A stretch of 6,441 nt of DNA from Phyllobacteriaceae bacterium (GCA_012799265.1 JAAZLP010000310.1:1-6441); one strand, 5' to 3'. Numbered from the stretch's first letter, positions 1 through 5,918 are shown. Program-made: numbers and translations. The notes: generated by a model not told the origin, from the letters alone.

Positions 1-384
1 CCGCGCCTCGGTGGGGTTCTTGAGAACCGCAAGGCCCTGATCGACGCCGATCTGGCCGCAGCCGATGCCGACCGTCAGAAGACCGACGCAGCTATCGCCT
101 CCTACGAGGCGGCTCTGGCCAGCGCCAAGTCCAATGCCCAGGAAATCGCTTCGCAGACCCGCGCAGCCATCCAGGCGGACCTCGCTGCCAAGCGCACCGC
201 TGCAGAAGCCGATCTTTCCGCCAAGGTGAGCGCTGCTGAAGCCCGCATCGCCCAGACCAAGGCAGAAGCTCTCACCCATGTCGACGACATCGCAGCTGAA
301 ACGGCCCAGGCCGTTGTCGGTCAGATCGTCGGCGACGTCTCGCCCGAAAGCGTCCGCGCTGCCGTGGCCAAGGTTAAGGGGTAA
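1..384 (+). CDS. atpF2: F0F1 ATP synthase subunit b' (b2), C-terminal part, 5' end outside window
   Basis: This is the stator (peripheral stalk) b' subunit of the F0 sector of ATP synthase, which pairs with subunit b to hold F1 against the rotating c-ring. The frame is open from base 1 to TAA at 382-384, giving 127 visible residues. They begin PRLGGVLENRKALIDADLAA, matching the segment that follows the membrane helix in b' proteins (P-R-[IL]-G-x-[VI]-[LI]-E-x-R). The rest is a long Ala/Glu/Lys/Arg-rich helix, the expected coiled-coil stalk, ending in a short AVVGQIVGD...VRAAVAKVKG tail. The N-terminal membrane helix and start codon lie upstream of the window. The stop is 5 bases before atpF, so the two are in one operon. 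Annotators use atpF2, atpX or atpG for this gene. The family call is secure; the exact symbol is convention. Confidence 0.92.
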   Translation, partial: PRLGGVLENRKALIDADLAAADADRQKTDAAIASYEAALASAKSNAQEIASQTRAAIQADLAAKRTAAEADLSAKVSAAEARIAQTKAEALTHVDDIAAETAQAVVGQIVGDVSPESVRAAVAKVKG

Positions 385-389
385 GGCTC

Positions 390-878
390 ATGCCAGAATG
401 GTTGGATAACAGCTTCTTCGCCCTCCTCGCGCTGATCATCTTCATCGGTGGCGCGCTCTATTTCGGCATCCACAAGATCATCGCCAAGATGCTCGACGGG
501 AAGATCGCCGAGATCGAAAACGACATCGCCGAAGCCAAGCGCCTGCGCAAGGAAGCCGCTGACCTGCTCGTTGAATACGAACAGAAGCGCGCTGCCGCCG
601 AGAAGGAAGCCGAAGGCATCGTTACTGCTGCCAAGCAGGAAGCCGAGCGCCTGACCGCTGAAGCCCAGGCTTCGCTGAGCGAACTCGTCGCCCGCCGCAC
701 CAAGGCCGTGGAAGACAAGATCGCCCAGGCTGAAGCACAGGCTGTCGCCGAAGTGCGCGCCCGCTCCGCAGACATCGCCATCGAAGCCGCCCGTGCCGTG
801 CTTTCCGATGAGATGAACAAGCAGGGCAACAAGATCGTCGACGCCGCGATCGCCGATGTGGCGAGCCGGTTGAACTGA
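390..878 (+). CDS. atpF: F0F1 ATP synthase subunit b
   Basis: Subunit b of the F0 sector, 162 residues, the usual length for this family. One N-terminal membrane segment is visible at about residues 8-27 (SFFALLALIIFIGGALYFGI). A long charged amphipathic helix rich in Ala, Glu, Lys and Arg follows (about 30-160), forming the peripheral stalk that contacts subunit b' and delta/F1. The segment MLDGKIAEIENDIAEAKRLR just after the membrane helix is typical of alphaproteobacterial b subunits. The ATG at 390 has an AAGG Shine-Dalgarno match at 383-386 that overlaps the b' stop codon, so translation is probably coupled to the upstream gene. It is the last gene of the atp unit here, followed by a strong terminator. 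The F1 genes are not adjacent downstream, consistent with the separate F0 and F1 operons of alphaproteobacteria. Confidence 0.95.
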   Translation: MPEWLDNSFFALLALIIFIGGALYFGIHKIIAKMLDGKIAEIENDIAEAKRLRKEAADLLVEYEQKRAAAEKEAEGIVTAAKQEAERLTAEAQASLSELVARRTKAVEDKIAQAEAQAVAEVRARSADIAIEAARAVLSDEMNKQGNKIVDAAIADVASRLN

Positions 879-906
879 TCCCGGACTTTCCGGTCTGGAT
901 AAAATC

Positions 907-934
907 AAGGCGGGCAGCGATGCCCGCCTTTTTT
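907..934 (+). terminator. Intrinsic terminator of the atp (F0) operon
   Basis: A perfect 10-bp stem, AAGGCGGGCA (907-916) with TGCCCGCCTT (921-930), is closed by a GCGA tetraloop (GNRA type). The T-run continues to 934, giving six Ts including the stem end. It lies 28 bases after the atpF stop. A smaller hairpin, CCGGA-CTT-TCCGG (881-893), precedes it. The A-rich bases at 901-904 could give weak activity in the opposite direction, but the + orientation is clearly favoured. Confidence 0.93.
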
Positions 935-970
935 GTCTGTGTTGGTAATGGTGGAGGCGCCCCCACCCGG

Positions 971-993
971 CCTCCCCCTGAAGAAGGGGGAGG
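971..993. repeat. G/C-run palindrome (REP-like intergenic element)
   Basis: CCTCCCCCT (971-979) and AGGGGGAGG (985-993) form a perfect 9-bp stem with a 5-base loop. The flanks CCCCCACCCGG before and AGCGGTTTGGTGG after are also G/C-run sequence. Palindromes built around CCTCCCCCT...AGGGGGAGG are, from general knowledge, common intergenic repeats in Hyphomicrobiales genomes. No T-run follows, so it is not a standard terminator. The dispersed nature cannot be shown from this window alone. Confidence 0.6.
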
Positions 994-1048
994 AGCGGTT
1001 TGGTGGCGCTCGACGGCTGGAGGCAATCCCGCAGGGGGAAGTGAAGAG

Positions 1049-1073
1049 CCCTCGGGTCAAGCTCGAGGGTGAC
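1049..1073 (-). repeat. Short dispersed repeat, copy 1 (intact)
   Basis: Read on the minus strand this begins GTCACCCTCGAGCTTGACCC and continues GAGGG. It contains the inverted pair CCCTCG (1049-1054) and CGAGGG (1064-1069) around a 9-base loop. The first 20 bases match 6338-6357 on the + strand at 18 of 20 positions, so the window holds two copies in opposite orientations. The form 'GTCACCC-CGGGCTTGACCC-GGG' is a familiar intergenic repeat of alphaproteobacteria by general knowledge. Confidence 0.65.
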
Positions 1074-1105
1074 GGTCGGTGGGTGGTAACGGTCGGTGGG
1101 TGGTG
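1072..1105 (+). repeat. 17-bp direct tandem duplication
   Basis: Two adjacent 17-base units, ACGGTCGGTGGGTGGTA (1072-1088) and the same sequence ending in G (1089-1105), match at 16 of 17 positions. The unit is itself built from GGT/GGTGG words. It lies in gene-free DNA upstream of the gcv promoter. No protein or RNA function is evident. Confidence 0.85.
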
Positions 1106-1153
1106 ATGGAGCTTTGGTGGATCTGATGGAGCTCTGATGGAGCCGACGGAGCT
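1105..1153 (+). repeat. Four irregularly spaced GAYGGAGCY words
   Basis: GATGGAGCT (1105-1113), GATGGAGCT (1125-1133), GATGGAGCC (1136-1144) and GACGGAGCT (1145-1153) occur within 49 bases, with start-to-start distances of 20, 11 and 9. They directly follow the 17-bp tandem repeat. The uneven spacing argues against a phased operator array and for local replication slippage, but this is inference. Confidence 0.6.
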
Positions 1154-1206
1154 GAGACGTTGGACTGCGACCTGCTGATGCCGCCAGCACCGCCGTAGCA
1201 GGGACA

Positions 1207-1219
1207 ACGCGCATCGCGT
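1207..1219. promoter_or_regulatory. Inverted repeat just upstream of the gcv -35 box
   Basis: ACGCG (1207-1211) and CGCGT (1215-1219) form a perfect 5-bp inverted repeat around CAT, ending 2 bases before the candidate -35 hexamer. The position would suit an activator or repressor site. The short arms of a CG-rich word could easily occur by chance in this genome, so this is only a candidate. Confidence 0.25.
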
Positions 1220-1221
1220 GA

Positions 1222-1250
1222 TTGACCTCGCCCGGAATCTCCAGCATGGT
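1222..1250 (+). promoter_or_regulatory. Candidate promoter of the gcv operon
   Basis: TTGACC (1222-1227) matches the sigma-70-type -35 consensus at 5 of 6 positions. A 17-base spacer leads to CATGGT (1245-1250), a weak -10 with 3 of 6 matches. Initiation about 7 bases further would fall at about 1257, exactly the first base of the P1 stem of the riboswitch, which supports the placement. The weak -10 is tolerable in alphaproteobacteria, where -10 boxes are often degenerate. Transcription from here would give a leader of about 231 bases before gcvT. Confidence 0.45.
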
Positions 1251-1256
1251 GATTTT

Positions 1257-1430
1257 GACTGCGGGAGAGACTGGTCCAGCGCCAGCGCCGAAGGAGCAAC
1301 CGCCCCGGAAACTCTCAGGCAACCGGACCGTAGTCAGAACAACACTCTGGAAAGCAGGTCGCTCGCGACCTCTCCGAAGGAGCAACCGGCGCTCAGCCGG
1401 GAAATCTCTCAGGGCAAGGACAGAGGGGGC
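1257..1430 (+). ncRNA. Tandem glycine riboswitch (two aptamers)
   Basis: A cis-acting glycine-sensing RNA leading the glycine cleavage genes. Aptamer 1 (1257-1335): P1 is GACTGCGG (1257-1264) with CCGTAGTC (1328-1335), 8 pairs with one G-U. P2 is GAGAG (1265-1269) with CTCTC (1312-1316). The conserved GCCGAAGGAGCAAC lies at 1287-1300, and CTCTCAGGCAA follows from 1312. A short linker leads to aptamer 2 (1345-1425): P1 is CTCTG with CAGAG (1421-1425). A hairpin GGTCG-CTCG-CGACC occupies 1357-1370, the second CCGAAGGAGCAAC 1375-1387, a hairpin CCGGC-GCTCA-GCCGG 1386-1400, and CTCTCAGGGCAAGGACAGAG ends the aptamer. The two GGAGCAA cores plus the two CTCTCAGG strands are the hallmark of this class. 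Known tandem glycine riboswitches upstream of gcv genes turn expression on with glycine. P2 of aptamer 2 carries an A-C mismatch (1352/1408). The boundaries of aptamer 2 are approximate. Confidence 0.95.
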
Positions 1431-1482
1431 ACGTATTTCTGCCGAAAGGCAGAGCTTTGACGTGTCGCCCGAACCCCGAGAG
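1430..1482 (+). promoter_or_regulatory. Riboswitch expression platform with gcvT Shine-Dalgarno
   Basis: A composite hairpin lies between the aptamers and gcvT: outer stem CACGT (1430-1434) with ACGTG (1460-1464), inner stem TCTGCC (1438-1443) with GGCAGA (1448-1453) closed by a GAAA tetraloop. It is followed by no T-run, so it is not a clear terminator. The gcvT Shine-Dalgarno, GAGAG at 1478-1482, sits in CCCCGAGAG (1474-1482). That segment can pair with CTCTCAGGG (1406-1414) in the core of aptamer 2 at 8 of 9 positions. I infer translational control: SD hidden without glycine, freed when aptamer 2 folds around its ligand. The pairing is visible; the switching mechanism is inference. Confidence 0.55.
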
Positions 1483-1487
1483 TGCTT

Positions 1488-2648
1488 ATGGCCGAAGCCA
1501 GCGCCGAAAACCTCCTTACCGTTCCGCTCAATGAGCAACATATTGCCGCCGGTGGCCGCATGGTGCCGTTTGGTGGCTATTCCCTGCCCGTCCAATATCC
1601 GACCGGGATCATGGCCGAGCACAAATGGACCCGCGAACAGGCCGGGCTGTTTGATGTCAGCCATATGGGGCCGAGCTTTCTGCAGATCGCCAACCCCACC
1701 GGCGATCATGATGTCGATCACGCGGCCATTTCGGCGCTGATCGAGCCGCTGATCTGTGGCGACATCCTCAATCTCAAGCGCGGCCAGGTACGCTACACGA
1801 TGCTGCTCAACGACGAGGGCGGCATTCTCGACGACCTGATGATCGCCCGCTGCCCGATCTATCCGGGCGCGCTCTATGTCGTGGTCAATGCCGGGACCAA
1901 GGAAGCGGATTTTGCCCGCATCGCGGCGGCAGTGGGCGACAAGGCCGTGCTGACGCGCAAGGATGACGGCGCTCTGCTGGCCCTGCAGGGACCGGAAGCG
2001 GTGGGCGTACTTTCCGCGCTGGTGCCTGAGATCGTTGAACTGGGCTTCATGACCTACAACGCCTTCAGATGGGGCGACATCGAGCTCGTCATCGCCCGGG
2101 CCGGCTATACAGGCGAAGACGGTTTTGAAATCCTCGTTGCTGCCGAACACGCAAAGACGCTCTGGGATGCGCTGCTTGCCGATCCGCGGGTGAAACCGAT
2201 TGGATTGGGAGCGCGCGACTCGCTGCGCCTTGAGGCGGGCCTGCCGCTTTATGGGCACGACCTCGACGAAACCATCTCACCCATTGAAGCCGATCTCGGC
2301 TTTGCCGTTTCAAAGCGCCGCCGCGAGGCAGCCGATTTCCCCGGCGCCAAGCGTATTCTCGCCGAGCGCGAGAACGGCCCCGGCCGCAAGCGGGTCGGGC
2401 TCATCGTTGAAGGCGCCCCGGCGCGCGAAGGCGCCGAAATTCTCGACCATAATGGCAAAGCCATTGGCGTTGTGACCAGTGGCGGCTTTGCGCCCTCGCT
2501 GGGCAAGGCCATCGCCCTCGGTTTTGTCCCACCCGCTTTCACCGAAGTGGGCACCAAGCTCCAGGTTTCCGTCCGTGGCCGCCAGCAGGCAGCCGAGGTC
2601 GTCGAGACCCCATTCGTTCCCCACCGCTATTTCCGCAAGTCAGCCTGA
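1488..2648 (+). CDS. gcvT: Glycine cleavage system T-protein (aminomethyltransferase)
   Basis: GcvT takes the aminomethyl group from the lipoyl arm of GcvH, transfers the methylene to tetrahydrofolate (giving 5,10-methylene-THF) and releases ammonia. The protein has 386 residues, normal for the family. Visible landmarks: MVPFGGYSLPVQY (25-37), an early folate-fold motif; FDVSHMG (55-61); GGILDDL (111-117), whose paired Asp (115-116) covers the family's catalytic Asp; YTGEDGFEI (208-216); GARDSLRLEAGL (241-252), with YGHDLD just after; and a C-terminal GcvT_C barrel with VTSGGFAPSLGKAIALGFV near the end. I chose ATG at 1488 because GAGAG (1478-1482) lies 5 bases upstream. A GTG at 1482 in the same frame would overlap that site. 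It is the first gene of the operon, under riboswitch control, and 10 bases before gcvH. Confidence 0.96.
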   Translation: MAEASAENLLTVPLNEQHIAAGGRMVPFGGYSLPVQYPTGIMAEHKWTREQAGLFDVSHMGPSFLQIANPTGDHDVDHAAISALIEPLICGDILNLKRGQVRYTMLLNDEGGILDDLMIARCPIYPGALYVVVNAGTKEADFARIAAAVGDKAVLTRKDDGALLALQGPEAVGVLSALVPEIVELGFMTYNAFRWGDIELVIARAGYTGEDGFEILVAAEHAKTLWDALLADPRVKPIGLGARDSLRLEAGLPLYGHDLDETISPIEADLGFAVSKRRREAADFPGAKRILAERENGPGRKRVGLIVEGAPAREGAEILDHNGKAIGVVTSGGFAPSLGKAIALGFVPPAFTEVGTKLQVSVRGRQQAAEVVETPFVPHRYFRKSA

Positions 2649-2658
2649 GGCCCTCGCC

Positions 2659-3024
2659 ATGACCACCAAGTTCACTCCCGATCACGAATATATCGTCGTT
2701 GACGGCGCCAACGGCACTGTCGGCATTTCCAACTATGCGCAGGAACAGCTGGGCGACATCGTCTTTGTCGAGCTGCCGGCTGTCGGCAAGGTGCTGAAGA
2801 AGGGCGACGAAGCCGCCGTCGTGGAATCGGTGAAGGCCGCATCGGAAATCTATGCGCCGGTTTCCGGCACCGTGACCGAAGTCAATGAAGCGCTGAACGG
2901 CGAGCCGGGCCTGATCAATTCCGATCCGGAAGCGGGCGGCTGGATCTTCAAGATCGCAATCACCGATGCGGGCGAGCTCGATGGCCTGCTCGACGACGCC
3001 GGTTATGCCGACCTGACCAAATAA
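2659..3024 (+). CDS. gcvH: Glycine cleavage system H-protein (lipoyl carrier)
   Basis: GcvH carries the lipoyl arm that shuttles the aminomethyl group from the P-protein to the T-protein and electrons to the L-protein. It has 121 residues, typical of the family. The N-terminal FTPDHEYI and GISNYAQEQLGDIVFVELP (22-40) are diagnostic. The lipoylation site is ESVKAASEIYAPVSG (56-70), with the modified Lys at residue 59. LNGEPGLINSDPEAGGWIFK follows as in other GcvH proteins. The ATG at 2659 is preceded by GAGG (2647-2650), which overlaps the gcvT stop and suggests coupled translation. It needs lipoate attachment enzymes that are not encoded here. Confidence 0.97.
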   Translation: MTTKFTPDHEYIVVDGANGTVGISNYAQEQLGDIVFVELPAVGKVLKKGDEAAVVESVKAASEIYAPVSGTVTEVNEALNGEPGLINSDPEAGGWIFKIAITDAGELDGLLDDAGYADLTK

Positions 3025-3033
3025 GCGGACATC

Positions 3034-4377
3034 ATGCGCTACCTACCCCACTCCCAACACGAGCGCGACGAGATGCTCGGCGTCATCGGCGCCAGCGATA
3101 TCGACGCGCTGTTCAGCGCCGTCCCCAAGAGCGCGCTCAAGAGCTTTACGCTCGACCTGCCGGCGCATAGCCCGGAATTTCTGGTTGAGGCGCATCTGCG
3201 CGCGCTGGCCAACAAGAATCATGCGGCCGGTGACGGCCCGTTCTTCGTCGGTGCCGGTGCCTATCGCCACCATGTCCCGGCGACCGTCGATCACCTGATC
3301 CAGCGTTCGGAATGGCTGACGGCCTATACGCCCTATCAGCCGGAAATCTCGCAGGGCACCCTGCAGATGCTGTTCGAATTCCAGACCCAGGTCGCCAAGA
3401 TCACGGGCATGGATGTGGCCAATGCCAGCCTCTATGACGGCTCGACCGGCACTGCCGAGGCCGTGCTGATGGCGCGCCGCCTCACCCGCAAGAACAAGGT
3501 CGTGCTTTCGGGCGGTCTCCACCCGCATTACCGCGACGTGGTGAAGGCCTATCTCAAGGACGATCCGGATCTGGTGTGCCTTTCCCCCTCCCCCGAGGGC
3601 CAGGGCGACGTTCTGGAGCATATCGACGGCAATACCGCTGCCATCGTCATCCAGACGCCGGACTTTTATGGTCACCTGCGCGATCTCAAGAACGCGGCCG
3701 AGGCTGCACACGCACAGGGCGCGCTGCTGATCGTGGTTATCACCGAGGTTGTGTCGCTGGGCGTCTTGGAAGCGCCGGGGGCACTGGGCGCGGATATCGT
3801 CGTCTGCGAAGGCCAGTCGATTGGCAATGCGCTCAACTTCGGTGGGCCCTATCTGGGGCTCATGGCGACGCGCAAGGAATTCATCCGCCAGATGCCGGGT
3901 CGCCTCTGCGGCGAGACGGTCGATGCGGATGGCAATCGTGGCTTTGTGCTGACGCTCTCGACCCGCGAGCAGCATATCCGCCGCGAAAAGGCGACGAGCA
4001 ATATCTGCACCAATTCGGGGCTCTGTGCCCTCGCCTTCTCGATCCACATGTCGCTGCTCGGCGAAGCTGGCTTTGTGCGGCTGGCGCGGCTCAACCACGC
4101 CAATGCGATTCTGCTGGCTGATGCGCTGGCCGCGGTGCCGGGCGTCGAGGTGCTCAACAAGACCTTCTTCAACGAGATGACCATCCGCGTCACCCAGCCG
4201 GCGGCCTCTGTGGTTGAGCGGTTGGCGCAGCGCGGCATTCTCGCGGGCGTGCCGGCGAGCCGGTTGCTGCCGGGCGAAGAAGGCGTTGAGAACCTCATCA
4301 TCCTCGCGGCGACGGAGCTGACCACCGACGCCGATATTGCGGCGCTGGCCGCGGCCCTGACGGAGGAACTGGCATGA
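3034..4377 (+). CDS. gcvPA: Glycine dehydrogenase (decarboxylating) subunit 1, GcvPA
   Basis: N-terminal half of the split P-protein, which with GcvPB decarboxylates glycine and passes the aminomethyl group to GcvH. It has 447 residues, the usual length for GcvPA. It has the PLP-enzyme fold but not the PLP-binding Lys, which is on GcvPB. Visible landmarks: MRYLPHS at the N-terminus, YTPYQPEISQGTLQ (98-111), YDGSTGTAEA (134-143), LNFGGPYLGL (267-276) and REQHIRREKATSNICTN (311-327), all characteristic of the family. Two Cys stand at positions 258 (VVCEGQS) and 292 (GRLCGET), where I recall Gly/Ala and Val as more usual; I cannot verify this here. The ribosome site is weak (AAGCGGA, 3023-3029, 4 bases before ATG). 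The stop overlaps the gcvPB start (ATGA), so the subunits are probably translated in a coupled way and in equal amounts. Confidence 0.96.
   Translation: MRYLPHSQHERDEMLGVIGASDIDALFSAVPKSALKSFTLDLPAHSPEFLVEAHLRALANKNHAAGDGPFFVGAGAYRHHVPATVDHLIQRSEWLTAYTPYQPEISQGTLQMLFEFQTQVAKITGMDVANASLYDGSTGTAEAVLMARRLTRKNKVVLSGGLHPHYRDVVKAYLKDDPDLVCLSPSPEGQGDVLEHIDGNTAAIVIQTPDFYGHLRDLKNAAEAAHAQGALLIVVITEVVSLGVLEAPGALGADIVVCEGQSIGNALNFGGPYLGLMATRKEFIRQMPGRLCGETVDADGNRGFVLTLSTREQHIRREKATSNICTNSGLCALAFSIHMSLLGEAGFVRLARLNHANAILLADALAAVPGVEVLNKTFFNEMTIRVTQPAASVVERLAQRGILAGVPASRLLPGEEGVENLIILAATELTTDADIAALAAALTEELA
4362..4367 (+). promoter_or_regulatory. Strong Shine-Dalgarno of gcvPB
   Basis: GGAGGA lies inside the end of gcvPA, 6 bases before ATG 4374. 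This spacing decides the start: the second in-frame ATG at 4380 would be 12 bases away. It is the best ribosome site in the operon, unlike the weak one before gcvPA. Confidence 0.75.
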
Positions 4378-5918
4378 GCATGAATACGCAAGGCCGTCCC
4401 ACCGGTATCGGCACTGTGGGTACCGGAGCTTCGGGCTCCGCACTGATCCCCGACGAACCGCTGCTGTTTGAAATCGGCGACACAGAGCACTCGGGCGTCG
4501 ATCTGCCCGAGGTTGAGCTTTCGAGCGATCGTCTTGGGGGCTTTGGCCGCAAGACCAAGCTTGATCTTGCCGGTCTCACCGAGCCGGAGGCGATGCGCCA
4601 CTATGTGCGCCTCAGCCGGATGAACCACTCGATCGATAGCGGTATGTATCCGCTCGGGTCGTGCACGATGAAGCACAATCCACGCCTCAACGAGAAGATG
4701 GCCCGCCTGCCGGGCTTCTCGGACATTCACCCGCTGCAGCCGGTTTCGACTGTGCAGGGGGCGCTCGAGCTGATGAACGAGCTGAGCTACTGGCTGATGA
4801 CGCTGACCAATACGGCTGCCGTGGCGCTGTCGCCCAAGGCAGGCGCGCATGGCGAGCTTCTGGGCATGATGGCCATCAAGGCCGCGCAGGAAGCCAAGGG
4901 CGAGGCGCATCGCACGATAGTGCTGGTTCCCGAAAGCGCGCATGGCACCAATCCGGCGACGGCGGCCTTCATCGGCTATAGCGTGAAGCCGGTTCCGGCA
5001 AAGGCTGACGGCACGGTCGATGTGGAAGCGGTGAAGGCGGCGCTGTCGCCTGAGGTCGCCGCGATCATGCTGACCAATCCCAATACCTGCGGGCTTTTCG
5101 AGCCACAGGTCATCGAGATTGCCAAGGCCGTGCATGACGCGGGCGCGTTCTTCTACTGCGATGGCGCGAATTTCAACGCCATCATGGGCGTGGTGCGGCC
5201 GGGCGATCTCGGCATCGACGCCATGCACATCAACCTCCACAAGACCTTCTCGACGCCACATGGCGGCGGTGGTCCGGGCGCCGGTCCGGTCGTGCTCTCG
5301 GCAGCGCTGGCACCCTTCGCGCCAGTGCCCTTCGTCCGCAAGGCAGAGAGCGGCCTTGAGCTCGTGGAACATGTCGAGGAGCAGGCTCTGGGCCGCGTGA
5401 CGGCTTTCCACGGCCAGATGGGCATGTATGTGCGTGCACTGACCTATATGCTGAGCCACGGCGCTGACGGGCTGGCGCAGGCGGCGCAGGATGCCGTGCT
5501 CAACGCCAATTACGTCAAGGCGCGGCTCGAGCACCTCTTCTCGGTGCCGTTCCCGGATTATCCGACCATGCACGAGGCGCTGTTTGATGACAGCTTCCTC
5601 AAGGATACCGGCGTCACCACCCTCGATTTCGCCAAGGCGCTGATCGACGAGGGCTTCCATCCCATGACCATGTATTTCCCGCTGGTCGTGCATGGCGCCA
5701 TGCTGATCGAGCCGACGGAAAGCGAGAGCAAGCAGACGCTCGATCGGTTCTGCGATGTGATGGCGGAACTGGCGACGGACGCGAAGGAAGGCAATAGCGA
5801 GCGGTTTACCGCTGCGCCGATGAAGGCACCGCGGCGGCGTCTTGACGAGACGCGGGCGGCGCGCCAGCCGATCCTCAAGTGGGAAAAGCCAGCGGGAACG
5901 CTCAAGGCAGCGGAATAG
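4374..5918 (+). CDS. gcvPB: Glycine dehydrogenase (decarboxylating) subunit 2, GcvPB
   Basis: C-terminal half of the split P-protein, carrying the pyridoxal phosphate site; with GcvPA it catalyses glycine decarboxylation. It has 514 residues, normal for GcvPB. Landmarks: LGSCTMKHNPRLNEK (94-108), ESAHGTNPATAAF (187-199), MLTNPNTCGLFE (232-243), YCDGANFNAIMG (261-272) and HKTFSTPHGGGGPG (289-302). In the last motif Lys290 (codon 5241-5243) is the expected Schiff-base Lys, followed by the glycine-rich phosphate-contacting loop. The C-terminal MTMYFPLVVHGAMLIEPTES is also typical. The start overlaps the gcvPA stop by 4 bases (ATGA) and has a strong GGAGGA at 4362-4367. It is the last gene of the operon, followed within 4 bases by a terminator. 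Split P-proteins occur in Gram-positives, archaea and some alphaproteobacteria; many rhizobia have a fused form. Confidence 0.97.
   Translation: MSMNTQGRPTGIGTVGTGASGSALIPDEPLLFEIGDTEHSGVDLPEVELSSDRLGGFGRKTKLDLAGLTEPEAMRHYVRLSRMNHSIDSGMYPLGSCTMKHNPRLNEKMARLPGFSDIHPLQPVSTVQGALELMNELSYWLMTLTNTAAVALSPKAGAHGELLGMMAIKAAQEAKGEAHRTIVLVPESAHGTNPATAAFIGYSVKPVPAKADGTVDVEAVKAALSPEVAAIMLTNPNTCGLFEPQVIEIAKAVHDAGAFFYCDGANFNAIMGVVRPGDLGIDAMHINLHKTFSTPHGGGGPGAGPVVLSAALAPFAPVPFVRKAESGLELVEHVEEQALGRVTAFHGQMGMYVRALTYMLSHGADGLAQAAQDAVLNANYVKARLEHLFSVPFPDYPTMHEALFDDSFLKDTGVTTLDFAKALIDEGFHPMTMYFPLVVHGAMLIEPTESESKQTLDRFCDVMAELATDAKEGNSERFTAAPMKAPRRRLDETRAARQPILKWEKPAGTLKAAE

Larger units (their letters stand above)
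935..1221. other. Gene-free intergenic region between the atp terminator and the gcv promoter
   Basis: About 290 bases with no credible gene on either strand. The open frames crossing it lack ribosome binding sites and recognisable protein sequence. It is G/T-rich on the + strand and holds several repeat structures listed separately: the palindrome at 971-993, the dispersed-repeat copy at 1049-1073, the tandem pair at 1072-1105 and the GAYGGAGCY words at 1105-1153. Between 1171 and 1202 there are loose inverted repeats (CCTGCT with AGCAGG 20 bases apart, and TGCTG with CAGCA 7 bases apart) without a T-run. These may be structural or accidental. Confidence 0.7.

Noticed and set aside
1072..1153. 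CRISPR-like array
   Set aside because: Units are adjacent or irregularly spaced, with no spacers of constant length and no cas genes.
1171..1202. Loose inverted repeat CCTGCT...AGCAGG as a terminator or sRNA
   Set aside because: It has a 20-base loop, only 6 pairs, no T-run and no promoter aligned with it.
1438..1460. Hairpin TCTGCC-GAAA-GGCAGA as a transcription terminator
   Set aside because: It is followed by GCTTTGACG, with no T-run. It is better read as part of the expression platform.
1482..1490. GTG at 1482 as the gcvT start
   Set aside because: It would overlap its own Shine-Dalgarno (GAGAG 1478-1482). ATG 1488 has the correct 5-base spacing.
1222..1740. + strand open frame covering the riboswitch and the start of gcvT
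   Set aside because: It runs through the structured glycine riboswitch and then out of frame through gcvT. It has no plausible ribosome site or protein motif.
321..2258. Minus-strand open frame of 645 codons
   Set aside because: It is antisense to atpF, the riboswitch and gcvT. It has no recognisable domain and is Arg/His/Gly-rich as expected for the reverse frame of GC-rich coding DNA.
3043..4443. Minus-strand open frame of 466 codons
   Set aside because: Same reasoning: a shadow of gcvPA.
3849..5693. Minus-strand open frame of 614 codons
   Set aside because: Antisense to gcvPA/gcvPB, which are unmistakable on the + strand. The translation is compositionally biased and resembles no family.
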